32,193 bases of DNA, taken from Acidobacteriota bacterium. GTDB lineage: Bacteria; Acidobacteriota; UBA6911. The translations under genes were made by a program, and so were the position numbers. The notes below the pieces were generated by a model. That model was not told the origin of the DNA. It searched no databases and worked only from the letters and a program-made list of their open reading frames with translations. Where the stretch lies: NCBI GenBank assembly GCA_012729555.1, contig JAAYCX010000088.1:1-32193 (forward strand). The letters run 5' to 3'. This document shows positions 15,909 to 24,139 of the stretch, piece after piece; positions within the stretch are counted from its first letter, which is position 1; each line of letters begins with the position of its first letter.

Positions 15909-17387
15909 ATGCGCTTCCCCGCACCCGTCAGCTTCCGCGCGCAGGCGTTCATCATCGGGGCGGCCTCCCTGGCCGTTGTCGCGCTGGCGGCGCTGATCGT
16001 GCGCGATGTCGTGTTCACGACCGAGGCCAAGCTCCTGGGGGACGCCCTGCGCCGCTGCGAAACCGCCTGCCGGGAACTCGCCAGCCAGGTCCGGGAACGC
16101 GCGGCCTATGCGGGCGATCCCCTCGAGCAGCTCCCCCGGCAGGCCCTGGAGATTTCGCTCAAGGGGATCTCCTCCACCGTTCTCCAGGCTTTCCCCGGGA
16201 TCAAGGGGGGGATGTACCTGCCGGCCGAGGACGCCGTTTCGGGGTATGCCTATCCCACCGCGGAGGAGGAGCCCGAAGCGCGCCCCGGCCTCTCGGGGAT
16301 GGAGACCGACTTCATCCGTACCCTTGCCGCCCGGGCCGGGGCTGCGGATGCCATGGTCAGCGGCTCGGACTGGGAGAACCGCGACCTGATCGTCGGCGCC
16401 GCCGTCCGGTCGGGCGGCATGGTCCTGTGGACCCTGCGCCGCGTCCCGGTGCTGCGCTACCCCCTGATCGGCACGCACCGCTGGTGGCTGATCGCGCTCG
16501 GGTTCTCGACCCTGCTGGGCGTGGGCGGCATCGTCTCCATCTGGTACCGGCTCCATTCGGGCGTCCGCTCCATTCAGAAGGGGCTGCGCCGGCTGGAGGA
16601 CGACTTCTCCTTCCGCCTCCCCTCGGTGCGGGGCGACCTGGGCCGGGTCGCGCGCGACATCAACCTGATGGCGGAGCGGCGCATGGCGCTCGAGCAGAAG
16701 CTGCGCCAGCAGGACCGGCTCGCCGCCCTGGGTAAGGTCGTCAGCGGCGTCGCCCACGAGGTCCGCAACCCGCTCAACTCCATCAAGCTGACGCTGCAGC
16801 TGCTGGAGCGGCGGCTGAAGAAGGGGGTGGCCGCCTCGACCGAGGTCGCCGAATGCCTCGAGGAGATCGACCGGCTCGACCTGATCGTGGGCCGCCTCCT
16901 CGCCTTCGGCCGCCCGGTGATGACCCACCGGCACGTACAGGACATCGCCCCCGTCGTCTCGCAGGCGGTCAAGATGGTGCACGAGCCGATGCAGAAGAAG
17001 GAGGTCCGCATCGACCTCGACCTGCCGCGCGGGGAACTCCGGGCCGATGTCGATGCGCCCCAGATCGTTCAGGTCCTGATCAACCTGCTCCTGAACGCCA
17101 TCGACGCCTCCCCCCGGGAGGGGGTCGTCACGGTCCGGGCCGAGGCGGAGGGCGGCCGGGTCTCGATCCGGGTCGCCGACGGCGGCAGCCGCATCCCGGA
17201 CGAGGTGCGTCCCCACGTTTTCGACGCCTACTACACCACCAAGGAAAACGGGAGCGGGCTGGGCCTGGCCGTCTCCCGCGAAATCGTGGCCAACCACGGC
17301 GGCTCCCTGCAGTTCGAGTCGGAGGATCCGGGCACGACCTTCATCCTCACGCTGCCGGAGGAAAGGGGGGCGTCGGATGCGGCCTAA
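15909..17387 (+). CDS. Membrane sensor histidine kinase (NtrB/ZraS-like)
   Basis: A 492-residue kinase: transmembrane helix at about 12-32, an extracytoplasmic sensor region of about 155 residues, second helix at about 190-212, HAMP linker to about 262, HisKA with VSGVAHEVRNPLNSI (phospho-His 283), and HATPase_c with INLLLNAIDA (N396) and GSGLGLAVS. The G1 box is unusual: ADGGSRIP has Arg where the second Gly of D-x-G-x-G normally stands, which may lower ATP binding. The H-E-x-x-N-P-L form of the His box is that of kinases paired with NtrC-type regulators, and such a regulator gene follows with an 11-base overlap, so the two are translated together. A GTG six bases earlier is an alternative start; ATG at 15909 is preferred. 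Confidence 0.92.
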   Translation: MRFPAPVSFRAQAFIIGAASLAVVALAALIVRDVVFTTEAKLLGDALRRCETACRELASQVRERAAYAGDPLEQLPRQALEISLKGISSTVLQAFPGIKGGMYLPAEDAVSGYAYPTAEEEPEARPGLSGMETDFIRTLAARAGAADAMVSGSDWENRDLIVGAAVRSGGMVLWTLRRVPVLRYPLIGTHRWWLIALGFSTLLGVGGIVSIWYRLHSGVRSIQKGLRRLEDDFSFRLPSVRGDLGRVARDINLMAERRMALEQKLRQQDRLAALGKVVSGVAHEVRNPLNSIKLTLQLLERRLKKGVAASTEVAECLEEIDRLDLIVGRLLAFGRPVMTHRHVQDIAPVVSQAVKMVHEPMQKKEVRIDLDLPRGELRADVDAPQIVQVLINLLLNAIDASPREGVVTVRAEAEGGRVSIRVADGGSRIPDEVRPHVFDAYYTTKENGSGLGLAVSREIVANHGGSLQFESEDPGTTFILTLPEERGASDAA

Positions 17388-18738
17388 AGCGTCCATTCTC
17401 ATCGCCGAGGACGAGGCGCAGGCGCGCGAGGCGCTCCGCGCCCTGCTCGAGGACGAGGGCTACCGCGTGCTGTGCGCCTCCGACGGCACCGAAGCCTCCC
17501 TCCACCTCGCCCAGTCCGCGGTCGAGGCGGCGCTTCTGGACATCCGGATGCCGGGGAGGGACGGGCTCGAGCTGCTGCGCGAGCTGAAGCTCCATCCGGC
17601 CCCCCCCGCGGTCCTGATCATGACGGCCTACGGAACCAGCGCGGCCGCCATCGAGGCGATGGCCCTCGGGGCGTTCGATTACCTGACCAAGCCGCTGAAT
17701 TTCGACGAACTGCTGATCCAGCTCGAGCGCGCCATCGACAACCGCAGGAAAACCAGCGAGCTCGAGGCCTACCGCAGCGAAGAGGACGCCGGGCCGGGGC
17801 ACGAGATCGTCGGCCGGAGCCCGGCCATGCAGAAGCTGTACAAGCTGATCGGCCAGGTGTCCGCCACCGACTCCACGGTGCTCATCCGGGGGGAGTCGGG
17901 GACGGGAAAGGAGATGGTCGCCCGCGCCATCCACCGCCACAGCCTGCGCGGTTCGCGCCGGCTGGTCAAGGTCAACTGCGCCTCCATCCCGGAAACGCTG
18001 CTCGAGGCGGAAATGTTCGGCCACGAGCGCGGGGCCTTCACCGGCGCCGCCCAGCGCCGGATCGGCAAATTCGAGTACGCGGCCGGCGGCACTCTCTTCC
18101 TCGACGAGATCGGGGAACTGACCCCCTCCACCCAGGTCAAGCTGCTGCGGGTGCTGCAGGAGTTTTCCATCGAGCGCCTGGGGTCCAACATCACCATTCC
18201 CCTCGACGTGCGTTTGCTGGCCGCCACCAACTGCGACCTGGAGCTGGCCGTACGCGAGGGGCGCTTCCGCGAGGACCTCTATTACCGCCTCAACGTCGTC
18301 ACCATCGCCGTCCCCCCCCTCCGCCAGCGGCGCGAGGACATCCCTGAACTCGCGGCCTACCTGCTCCGGCGCGCCGCGGCGCGCCTGAAGATGCAGCCCC
18401 CCACTCTTTCGGAGGACGCGGCCGGGTATCTCGCCGGGCAGGAGTGGCCCGGAAACGTGCGCGAACTGGAGCACTGCCTGGAGCGGGCCCTGATTCTGGG
18501 CCGGTCGGGAGTGCTCCGGCGCGAACACGTGGCGCTCGATGCGCCGCCGGCGGCCGACGACGCGATCAACGGCTTCCCGCTCGAGGAAGGGCTGCACGCG
18601 GCCGTCGCCCGACTCGAGCGCGGGATGATCGAACGGGCCCTCGCCGCCTCGGGCGGAAACCGCACGCGGGCGGCCGAGATCCTCAGGATCCACCGCCGCC
18701 TCCTGTACGACAAGCTGCGCGAATACGGGCTGGACTGA
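17377..18738 (+). CDS. Sigma-54-dependent NtrC-family response regulator
   Basis: A 453-residue three-domain regulator. Receiver at 1-120 with phospho-Asp 55 in AALLDIRMPGRDG and Lys 105 in LTKPL. AAA+ ATPase at about 140-375 with Walker A GESGTGKE (K178), the GAFTGA loop (219-224) that touches sigma-54, Walker B LFLDEIGE (D243/E244), and the arginine-rich RFREDLYYRL block. A Fis-type helix-turn-helix occupies about 413-450 (ALAASGGNRTRAAEIL). All parts needed to open sigma-54 promoters are present. It overlaps the kinase gene, its likely phosphodonor. A sigma-54-type promoter lies 3 kb upstream before the ECF sigma gene and is the obvious candidate target. The stop is nine bases from the stop of the convergent SDR gene, with no terminator between. 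Confidence 0.95.
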   Translation: MRPKASILIAEDEAQAREALRALLEDEGYRVLCASDGTEASLHLAQSAVEAALLDIRMPGRDGLELLRELKLHPAPPAVLIMTAYGTSAAAIEAMALGAFDYLTKPLNFDELLIQLERAIDNRRKTSELEAYRSEEDAGPGHEIVGRSPAMQKLYKLIGQVSATDSTVLIRGESGTGKEMVARAIHRHSLRGSRRLVKVNCASIPETLLEAEMFGHERGAFTGAAQRRIGKFEYAAGGTLFLDEIGELTPSTQVKLLRVLQEFSIERLGSNITIPLDVRLLAATNCDLELAVREGRFREDLYYRLNVVTIAVPPLRQRREDIPELAAYLLRRAAARLKMQPPTLSEDAAGYLAGQEWPGNVRELEHCLERALILGRSGVLRREHVALDAPPAADDAINGFPLEEGLHAAVARLERGMIERALAASGGNRTRAAEILRIHRRLLYDKLREYGLD

Positions 18739-18747
18739 CCCCGCGCC

Positions 18748-19650
18748 CTACTTCTCCATGAGCGGGCGGAACACGTCGGGCAGCGTGAAGGGGAAATCCT
18801 CGCGCGTCCGCCCCGGGGTCAGTTCCGCGGGGACGGCCGCGGCGAGTTCCTCGGCCGTCCACCCCCCCTCCCTCCGGATCGTCCGGGCCACCGGCGGGGG
18901 GTCGACGAAGATCCCCACGTGTCCCCGCAGGACCTCGAAGATGCAGCCGTTGATCGAATCCGCCCCCTCGCTGACGAGGTACGTCGCCAGCGCGGCCACG
19001 TCCTCGGGCCGGTTCGATTCGAACAAGGGGTTGCGGATCTCCGGCGCCGTGCCGCGCCAGGCGGCGATCGGGCGCAGGACGTTGCAGGTGATCCCGTACG
19101 GCGCCAGTTCCCGCGCCACCGTGCGCGCGAACCCCACGATCCCCTCCTTCACCGTGGAGTAGGCCGCCTGCCCGGCAAACCCGAACCCGATATGGGAGGA
19201 GGTGCAGAGGATGCGCCCGTAACCCCGCGCCTTCATGTGCGCCGCGGCCGCGCGCGTCGCGAACATCATCCCGTACAGGTGGGTCCGCACCATCAGGTCC
19301 CAATCACCGGTCTGGATCTCGTCCACGTTCTGGTGGCGGATGACCCCCGCGTTGTTGACGAGGATGTCTATCCGGCCGAACTCCCGGATCGCCTGTTCCA
19401 CGACCGAACCCGCCCCCTCCTCGGTCGCGACGCTCCCGTGATTCGCCACCGCCGTCCCCCCGGCGGCCCGGATCTCCCCCACCGTCCGGTCCGCCGGGCC
19501 CGGCGACTCTCCGTACCCGTCGTGCGACGTGCCCAGGTCGTTGACCACCACGCGTGCCCCCTGGGCCGCGAACGCGAGCGCGTGCGCCCGCCCCAGGCCG
19601 TTGCCGGCGCCCGTAACCGCCGCTACCCTTCCTTTCAGCATCCCGCCCAT
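18748..19650 (-). CDS. Short-chain dehydrogenase/reductase
   Basis: A 300-residue NAD(P)-dependent oxidoreductase. The nucleotide-binding motif is VTGAGNGLGRAHALA (about 12-26); NNAG occurs near 105; the catalytic Ser, Tyr and Lys lie in CTSSHIGFGFAGQAAYSTVKEG (Y-x-x-x-K intact). GRAHAL-x-F/L-A-x-x-GA-x-VVVNDLG is the pattern of the SDR domain of peroxisomal multifunctional enzyme type 2 and related 3-hydroxyacyl-CoA dehydrogenases, so a hydroxyacyl or sterol-like substrate is possible. The C-terminal 70 residues, with EVLRGHVGIFVDPPPVARTI, extend beyond the basic fold. The start chosen (ATG at 19648-19650) has GGGGTGGGG upstream; an ATG 36 bases earlier is possible. It is divergent from trkA and apparently single. 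Confidence 0.87.
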   Translation of the reverse strand: MGGMLKGRVAAVTGAGNGLGRAHALAFAAQGARVVVNDLGTSHDGYGESPGPADRTVGEIRAAGGTAVANHGSVATEEGAGSVVEQAIREFGRIDILVNNAGVIRHQNVDEIQTGDWDLMVRTHLYGMMFATRAAAAHMKARGYGRILCTSSHIGFGFAGQAAYSTVKEGIVGFARTVARELAPYGITCNVLRPIAAWRGTAPEIRNPLFESNRPEDVAALATYLVSEGADSINGCIFEVLRGHVGIFVDPPPVARTIRREGGWTAEELAAAVPAELTPGRTREDFPFTLPDVFRPLMEK

Positions 19651-19764
19651 ATGCCCCACCCCCCGGATGATGTCCAAATGCCGCATTTCCCCCGAAAACC
19701 AAAGCGTGTATGATAGTGCGCGTATTGTACCCGACAACCCGAAACCCGTGTGAGAGAGAATGCC

Positions 19765-21132
19765 ATGAGGATCCTGATCGCCGGCGGGGGGCAGACCTCC
19801 GCGCTTGTCGCCAGCCGCCTCATCCACGAGGGGAACGAGGTCGTCATCGTGGAACAGGAGGGGGACCGCTGCCGGGAACTGGAGGGGATGCTGGACGCCA
19901 GGATCATCCAGGGGAACGCGGCCAGCATCGCCACGCTCCGCAAGGCGGGGATCGCCCAGGCCGACATGCTCATCGCCCTGACCAGCGTCGACCAGGTCAA
20001 CCTGCTCTTCTGCCTGATCGCTTCCGTGGAATCGCAGGCCAAGGTCCGGGTCGCCCGCCTGCGGACGCACGAAGTGGAGCACTGGCGCACCCTCTGCCGC
20101 CAGGCCAACATCCCGATCGACCTGATCATCCACCCGGAAACGGACATCACCGACCGGATCCTGCGCGTCATCCACATCCCCGGCGTCAGCGACATCCTCG
20201 ATTTCGCCGAAGGGCGGGTGAAACTGTTCGGGATGACGATCGACGAGGCCCATTGGCTCGCCCACCGGCGCATCGACGAGATCGACGAGGGACGATCCAT
20301 CCGCAAGGGGCTGATCGCCATGATCTTCCGCGACCAGCAGGCCATCATCCCGCACGGCGGGGAGGTCCTGATCCCGGGCGACCACATCTACTTCATGTCC
20401 CGGACGGAGGACCTGGATTCCGCCTTCGGATTCATGGGCCTCGCCACCCGGCAGAAGCTCGACCGCGTGTTCATCCTCGGCGGCAAGCAGCTGGGGATCG
20501 AACTGGCCCAGCGCCTGGAAGAGAGCGGGATCGACGTCAAGCTGTTCGAGCGGGACGGGGCGCGCTGCGAGCTGATCTCGCGCATCCTGAAAAAGACCAT
20601 CGTCATCCATGCCGACGGCACCGAGGAATCCACCCTCGCGGAGGAAAACATCCAGGACGTCGGGGCTTTCCTGGCGCTCACCGGTGACGACGAGGACAAC
20701 ATCATGGCGTCCCTGATGGCGCGCACGCTGGGCGCGCGCAAGGTCGTCACCCTGATCAACCGCCTGAACTACCTGCCGATGGTGCAGCGCCTCGGGATCA
20801 CGACCACCGTGAGCCCGCGCCTGGCGGCCGTGGACCGGATCCTGCGCTTCGTCCGCAAGGGGCGCGTCATCTCCGTCACCTCCTTTCGCGAGCAGGAGGC
20901 CGAATCGATCGAACTGATCGCCGCCTCCCGCTCCCGGGTCGTGGGCAAGAGGCTCCAGGACGTGCACCTGCCGCATGAATGCATCATCGGCGCCATCGTC
21001 CGTCCCGGCGGGGAGGTGATCGTGCCCCGCGGCGAGGATGCCGTCGAGGCGGGGGACCGGATCATCTGCTTCGCCCTGGAGACTTCCGTCCCCCTGCTCG
21101 AATCCGCCTTTCTTTCCGAATCCGGGAGCTGA
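19765..21132 (+). CDS. trkA: Trk potassium uptake regulator TrkA
   Basis: A 455-residue cytoplasmic protein with two tandem RCK units. Each has a Rossmann NAD-binding half and a TrkA_C half: first MRILIAGGGQTSALVASRLI with ENEV-like VVIVEQEGDRC (1-230), second VFILGGKQLGIELAQRLEES (about 235-455) ending in EVIVPRGEDAVEAGDRII. In the first unit the third Gly of GxGxxG is replaced, so nucleotide binding may differ between halves. TrkA gates the TrkH channel in response to nucleotides. ATG at 19765 has a GAGAG site; a GTG 15 bases upstream is an alternative. trkH follows eight bases after the stop. The gene faces away from the SDR gene; TATGAT at 19709-19714 is a possible -10 for it. Confidence 0.95.
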   Translation: MRILIAGGGQTSALVASRLIHEGNEVVIVEQEGDRCRELEGMLDARIIQGNAASIATLRKAGIAQADMLIALTSVDQVNLLFCLIASVESQAKVRVARLRTHEVEHWRTLCRQANIPIDLIIHPETDITDRILRVIHIPGVSDILDFAEGRVKLFGMTIDEAHWLAHRRIDEIDEGRSIRKGLIAMIFRDQQAIIPHGGEVLIPGDHIYFMSRTEDLDSAFGFMGLATRQKLDRVFILGGKQLGIELAQRLEESGIDVKLFERDGARCELISRILKKTIVIHADGTEESTLAEENIQDVGAFLALTGDDEDNIMASLMARTLGARKVVTLINRLNYLPMVQRLGITTTVSPRLAAVDRILRFVRKGRVISVTSFREQEAESIELIAASRSRVVGKRLQDVHLPHECIIGAIVRPGGEVIVPRGEDAVEAGDRIICFALETSVPLLESAFLSESGS

Positions 21133-21140
21133 CCCGAGCC

Positions 21141-22589
21141 GTGACCCACATCGCCCCCCTGCTGCACATCCTCGGACGCTTTCTCGTGGCGCTGGCGGCC
21201 GTCATGGGCATCCCGCTCGGCTACGCCCTCGCGATCGGCGACCCCCCCCTCCCCTTCGCCGGCGCCGTCGCCGCCACCGCGGGAGCGGGACTGGTCCTGG
21301 TCTTCTCCACCCGCCGCCCCAGGGGAGACCTGACGCAGCGGGAAGCGCTGCTGCTGGTCGGCATGGTGTGGGTCGCCACGGGCCTTCTCGGCTCCCTCCC
21401 CTTTTACCTCTCCCCCCATTTCCCGTCCTTCACCGACGCCTTCTTCGAATCCACTTCGGGGTTCACCACCACCGGGGCCACCGTGCTGGCCGACGTCGAG
21501 GTCCTCTCCCACAGCCTGCAGTTCTGGCGCTGCTTCTCCCACTGGCTGGGGGGGATGGGAATCGTGGTGCTCGGAATCGCCGTCCTGCCGCTGGTGGGGA
21601 TCGGCGGCATGCCGCTGTACCGCGCCGAATTTTCCGGCGCCAAATCGGAAAAGATCCGCCCCCGCATCCGGGAGACCGCCCTGGCCCTCTGGAAGATCTA
21701 TTTCGGGCTGACGGCCGCGCTCTATCTCGCCCTGCGCTGGGCGGGGATGGACCCGTTCGAAGCCCTCTGCCACGCCTTCTCGACCCTGGGAACCGGCGGC
21801 TTCTCCACCCGGACGGCCAGCATCGCGGCTTTCGGAAGCCCCAGGATCGAGGGGATCCTCATCCTCTTCATGCTCCTGGCGGCCGTCAACTTCACCCTCC
21901 ACTACCGGCTCTGGGTCGAGCGCCGCGTGAGAGGCTTCCTCTCCGATATCGAGCTCCGTTTCTTTCTCGGCGTGGTGGCCCTGGCGACGGCGGCGATCCT
22001 GGTGGCCCTCCTTCCCGGCGGCGGGCTGACCCCGTCTGAGGCCCTGCGCCGTTCCCTCTTCCAGGTCACCTCCATCATCACCACCACCGGCTTCGTCACG
22101 GCCGATTTCGAGGCGTGGCACCCGTTCCCCCAGCAGGTCCTGCTCCTGCTCATGTTCATCGGGGGCTCTACCGGATCGACCGCGGGGGGGCTGAAAGCGT
22201 CGCGCGTCCTCCTGCTCCTGAAGGTGATCGGGCGCGAATTCAAGCGCCTGGTCGAGCGCCGCGGCGTCTTCGCGGTCCGGCTGGGGTCCGCGGCCTATCC
22301 CGAAAACGCGATCCAGGGGCTCCTGAACCTGGTCTACCTGACCTTCCTGGTCTATTTTACCGGCTGCCTGCTGCTGACGGCGGCGGGGGTCGACCTCCTG
22401 ACCGCCGTGAGCGCCGTGCCGGCCAGCATGTTCAACATCGGCCCGGGGCTGGGGGCCGTGGGCCCGGCCGATCATTACGGCCATCTCCCGGCCCTGGCCA
22501 AGTGGGTCCTCGGCCTCTGCATGATCGCCGGGAGGCTCGAGTTCTACACCGTCCTGGTCCTGTTCACCCCCGCCTTCTGGCGGCGTTGA
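21141..22589 (+). CDS. trkH: Trk potassium transporter TrkH
   Basis: A 482-residue membrane protein of the TrkH/KtrB family, with about ten to twelve hydrophobic segments. All four pore loops of the K+ selectivity filter are visible: STSGFTTTGATV (about 108-119), STLGTGGFST (about 214-223), ITTTGFVTADF (about 314-324) and FNIGPGLGAVG (about 431-441). The start is a GTG eight bases after the trkA stop, without a strong ribosome-binding site, which fits translational coupling to trkA. TrkA-TrkH form a gated K+ channel in the inner membrane. The GH43 gene follows only 11 bases after the stop. Confidence 0.95.
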   Translation: MTHIAPLLHILGRFLVALAAVMGIPLGYALAIGDPPLPFAGAVAATAGAGLVLVFSTRRPRGDLTQREALLLVGMVWVATGLLGSLPFYLSPHFPSFTDAFFESTSGFTTTGATVLADVEVLSHSLQFWRCFSHWLGGMGIVVLGIAVLPLVGIGGMPLYRAEFSGAKSEKIRPRIRETALALWKIYFGLTAALYLALRWAGMDPFEALCHAFSTLGTGGFSTRTASIAAFGSPRIEGILILFMLLAAVNFTLHYRLWVERRVRGFLSDIELRFFLGVVALATAAILVALLPGGGLTPSEALRRSLFQVTSIITTTGFVTADFEAWHPFPQQVLLLLMFIGGSTGSTAGGLKASRVLLLLKVIGREFKRLVERRGVFAVRLGSAAYPENAIQGLLNLVYLTFLVYFTGCLLLTAAGVDLLTAVSAVPASMFNIGPGLGAVGPADHYGHLPALAKWVLGLCMIAGRLEFYTVLVLFTPAFWRR

Positions 22590-22600
22590 CGGAGGTCCCG

Positions 22601-24127
22601 ATGAAAGCAAAACTGGCAGTCTGCGCCCTTTCCCTTTTCCTGCTCCCCGCCGCCCCCGGCCGGGACGGCAGGATCCTGCCCTGGGGAGACCAGGGGGACG
22701 GGACCTACCGCAACCCCATCCTGAAGGCGGATTATTCCGATCCCGACATCATCCGCCATGGCGACGACTTCTACCTCATCGCCTCCGATTTCCACTTCGT
22801 CGGCATGCAGGTGCTCCATTCGCGCGACCTCGTCAACTGGACCGTCGTCGGCCAGGTGTTCGACCGCCTGGATATGGATCCGAAATATGACGCCATGAAG
22901 GGCTACGCCCAGGGGACCTGGGCCCCCGCCGTCGGCCGTCACGACGGGACCTTCTACATTTTTGTCTGCACCCCCAGGGACGGACTGTTCATGTGGCATG
23001 CCCCGGACATGAGGGGGCCCTGGTCGAAAACGGTCACGGTCCGCGCCGTGGAGGGGTGGGAAGACCCCTGCCCCTTCTGGGACGAGGACGGGACGGCCTA
23101 TCTCGTCCGCAGCCAGGTGGGCGCGGGTCCCCTCATCCTCCACCGGATGAGCCCGGACGGGACCCGCCTCCTCGACGAGGGGCGAGAGATCTACCGCGGC
23201 CCGGTGGCCGAGGGGCCCAAACTGTTCCGGCGCGGCGGGTACTATTACATTTCCCTCCCCGAGGGGGGGGTCGAGCGCGGCGGACAGACGGTCCTGCGCT
23301 CGAAAGACATCTACGGCCCCTACGAACGGCGCGAAGTCCTCCCGCCCGGGAGCCCCCACCAGGGGGGGATGGTGACGCTCGAAAACGGGGAGGGCTGGTT
23401 CGTGGGCTTCAAGTCCTCCGGGCACCTCGGCCGCATCTGCCACCTCCTCCCGGTGCATTGGACGGAGGAGGGATGGCCCGTCTTCGGCGACGGGGGAAAA
23501 ACGGTCGACCGCCATCCCAAGCCCGATGTCGGCCGGATCTACCCGGTCCGGCGCCCGGAGACGGGGGATGAATTCGAAGCCCGGACCCTCTCCCCCATCT
23601 GGCAGTGGAACCACAACCCGGACCCGGCGCGCTGGTCGCTTTCCGCGCGCCCCGGCTGGCTGCGGCTGACCGCGCTACCCGCACCATCCCTGGCCGAGGC
23701 GCCGAACACCCTGACGCAGAAGCTCTGGGACGACGCCGGGGTGGTGGACGTCGAGATGGACGCCGCCCGCATGAGCGAGGGGCAGCGCGCCGGTTTCGCC
23801 TTCATGAGCGGCAGCGACTTCGGCTGGATCGGGGTCCAGCAGCGCGACGGGGCCCGCCGCATCGCCTGGGAAGGGGGCGCCGGCCCCGTGCTCCGGGGCG
23901 ACCGGGTCTGGCTGCGGGGGCTCTACGAGGGGGACCGGGGGCGGCTCCTGTACAGCCTCGACGGGCGGACGTTCGCCGAAACCGGCGCGGCTTTCCAGCT
24001 CCGTTTCCGCCACTGGAAGGGGGCGCGCATCTCCGTGTTCAGCTACGGTCCCGGGGGCGGGGCCGCCGACTTCGACTACATCCGCTACCGCCCGGGCCCG
24101 TCGCTGGACGCCCTCGGCGGGCGCTGA
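22601..24127 (+). CDS. Exported glycoside hydrolase family 43 (xylosidase/arabinofuranosidase type)
   Basis: A 508-residue exported enzyme. The signal peptide covers about residues 1-20 (LAVCALSLFLLPAAPG). The five-bladed GH43 catalytic domain spans about 35-320, with the usual acidic triad: general base D47 in YSDPDII, pKa-tuning D155 in WEDPCPFWDEDG, and general acid E204 in VAEGPKLF. A C-terminal beta-sandwich (about 325-500, with FEARTLSPIWQWNHNP and GFAFMSGSDFGWIGV) matches the accessory domain of bacterial beta-xylosidases. It removes xylose or arabinose from xylan oligomers; the exact specificity cannot be read from sequence. GGAGG lies eight bases before the ATG. It sits between trkH and a GH10 xylanase, with 11- and 12-base gaps, so co-transcription is likely. 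Confidence 0.92.
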   Translation: MKAKLAVCALSLFLLPAAPGRDGRILPWGDQGDGTYRNPILKADYSDPDIIRHGDDFYLIASDFHFVGMQVLHSRDLVNWTVVGQVFDRLDMDPKYDAMKGYAQGTWAPAVGRHDGTFYIFVCTPRDGLFMWHAPDMRGPWSKTVTVRAVEGWEDPCPFWDEDGTAYLVRSQVGAGPLILHRMSPDGTRLLDEGREIYRGPVAEGPKLFRRGGYYYISLPEGGVERGGQTVLRSKDIYGPYERREVLPPGSPHQGGMVTLENGEGWFVGFKSSGHLGRICHLLPVHWTEEGWPVFGDGGKTVDRHPKPDVGRIYPVRRPETGDEFEARTLSPIWQWNHNPDPARWSLSARPGWLRLTALPAPSLAEAPNTLTQKLWDDAGVVDVEMDAARMSEGQRAGFAFMSGSDFGWIGVQQRDGARRIAWEGGAGPVLRGDRVWLRGLYEGDRGRLLYSLDGRTFAETGAAFQLRFRHWKGARISVFSYGPGGGAADFDYIRYRPGPSLDALGGR

Positions 24128-24139
24128 GGGAGGAAGGGC

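Noticed and set aside
15162-17402. Long minus-strand open frame opposite the exported protein and histidine kinase
   Set aside because: Shadow frame without domain content; the plus-strand kinase has every expected motif.
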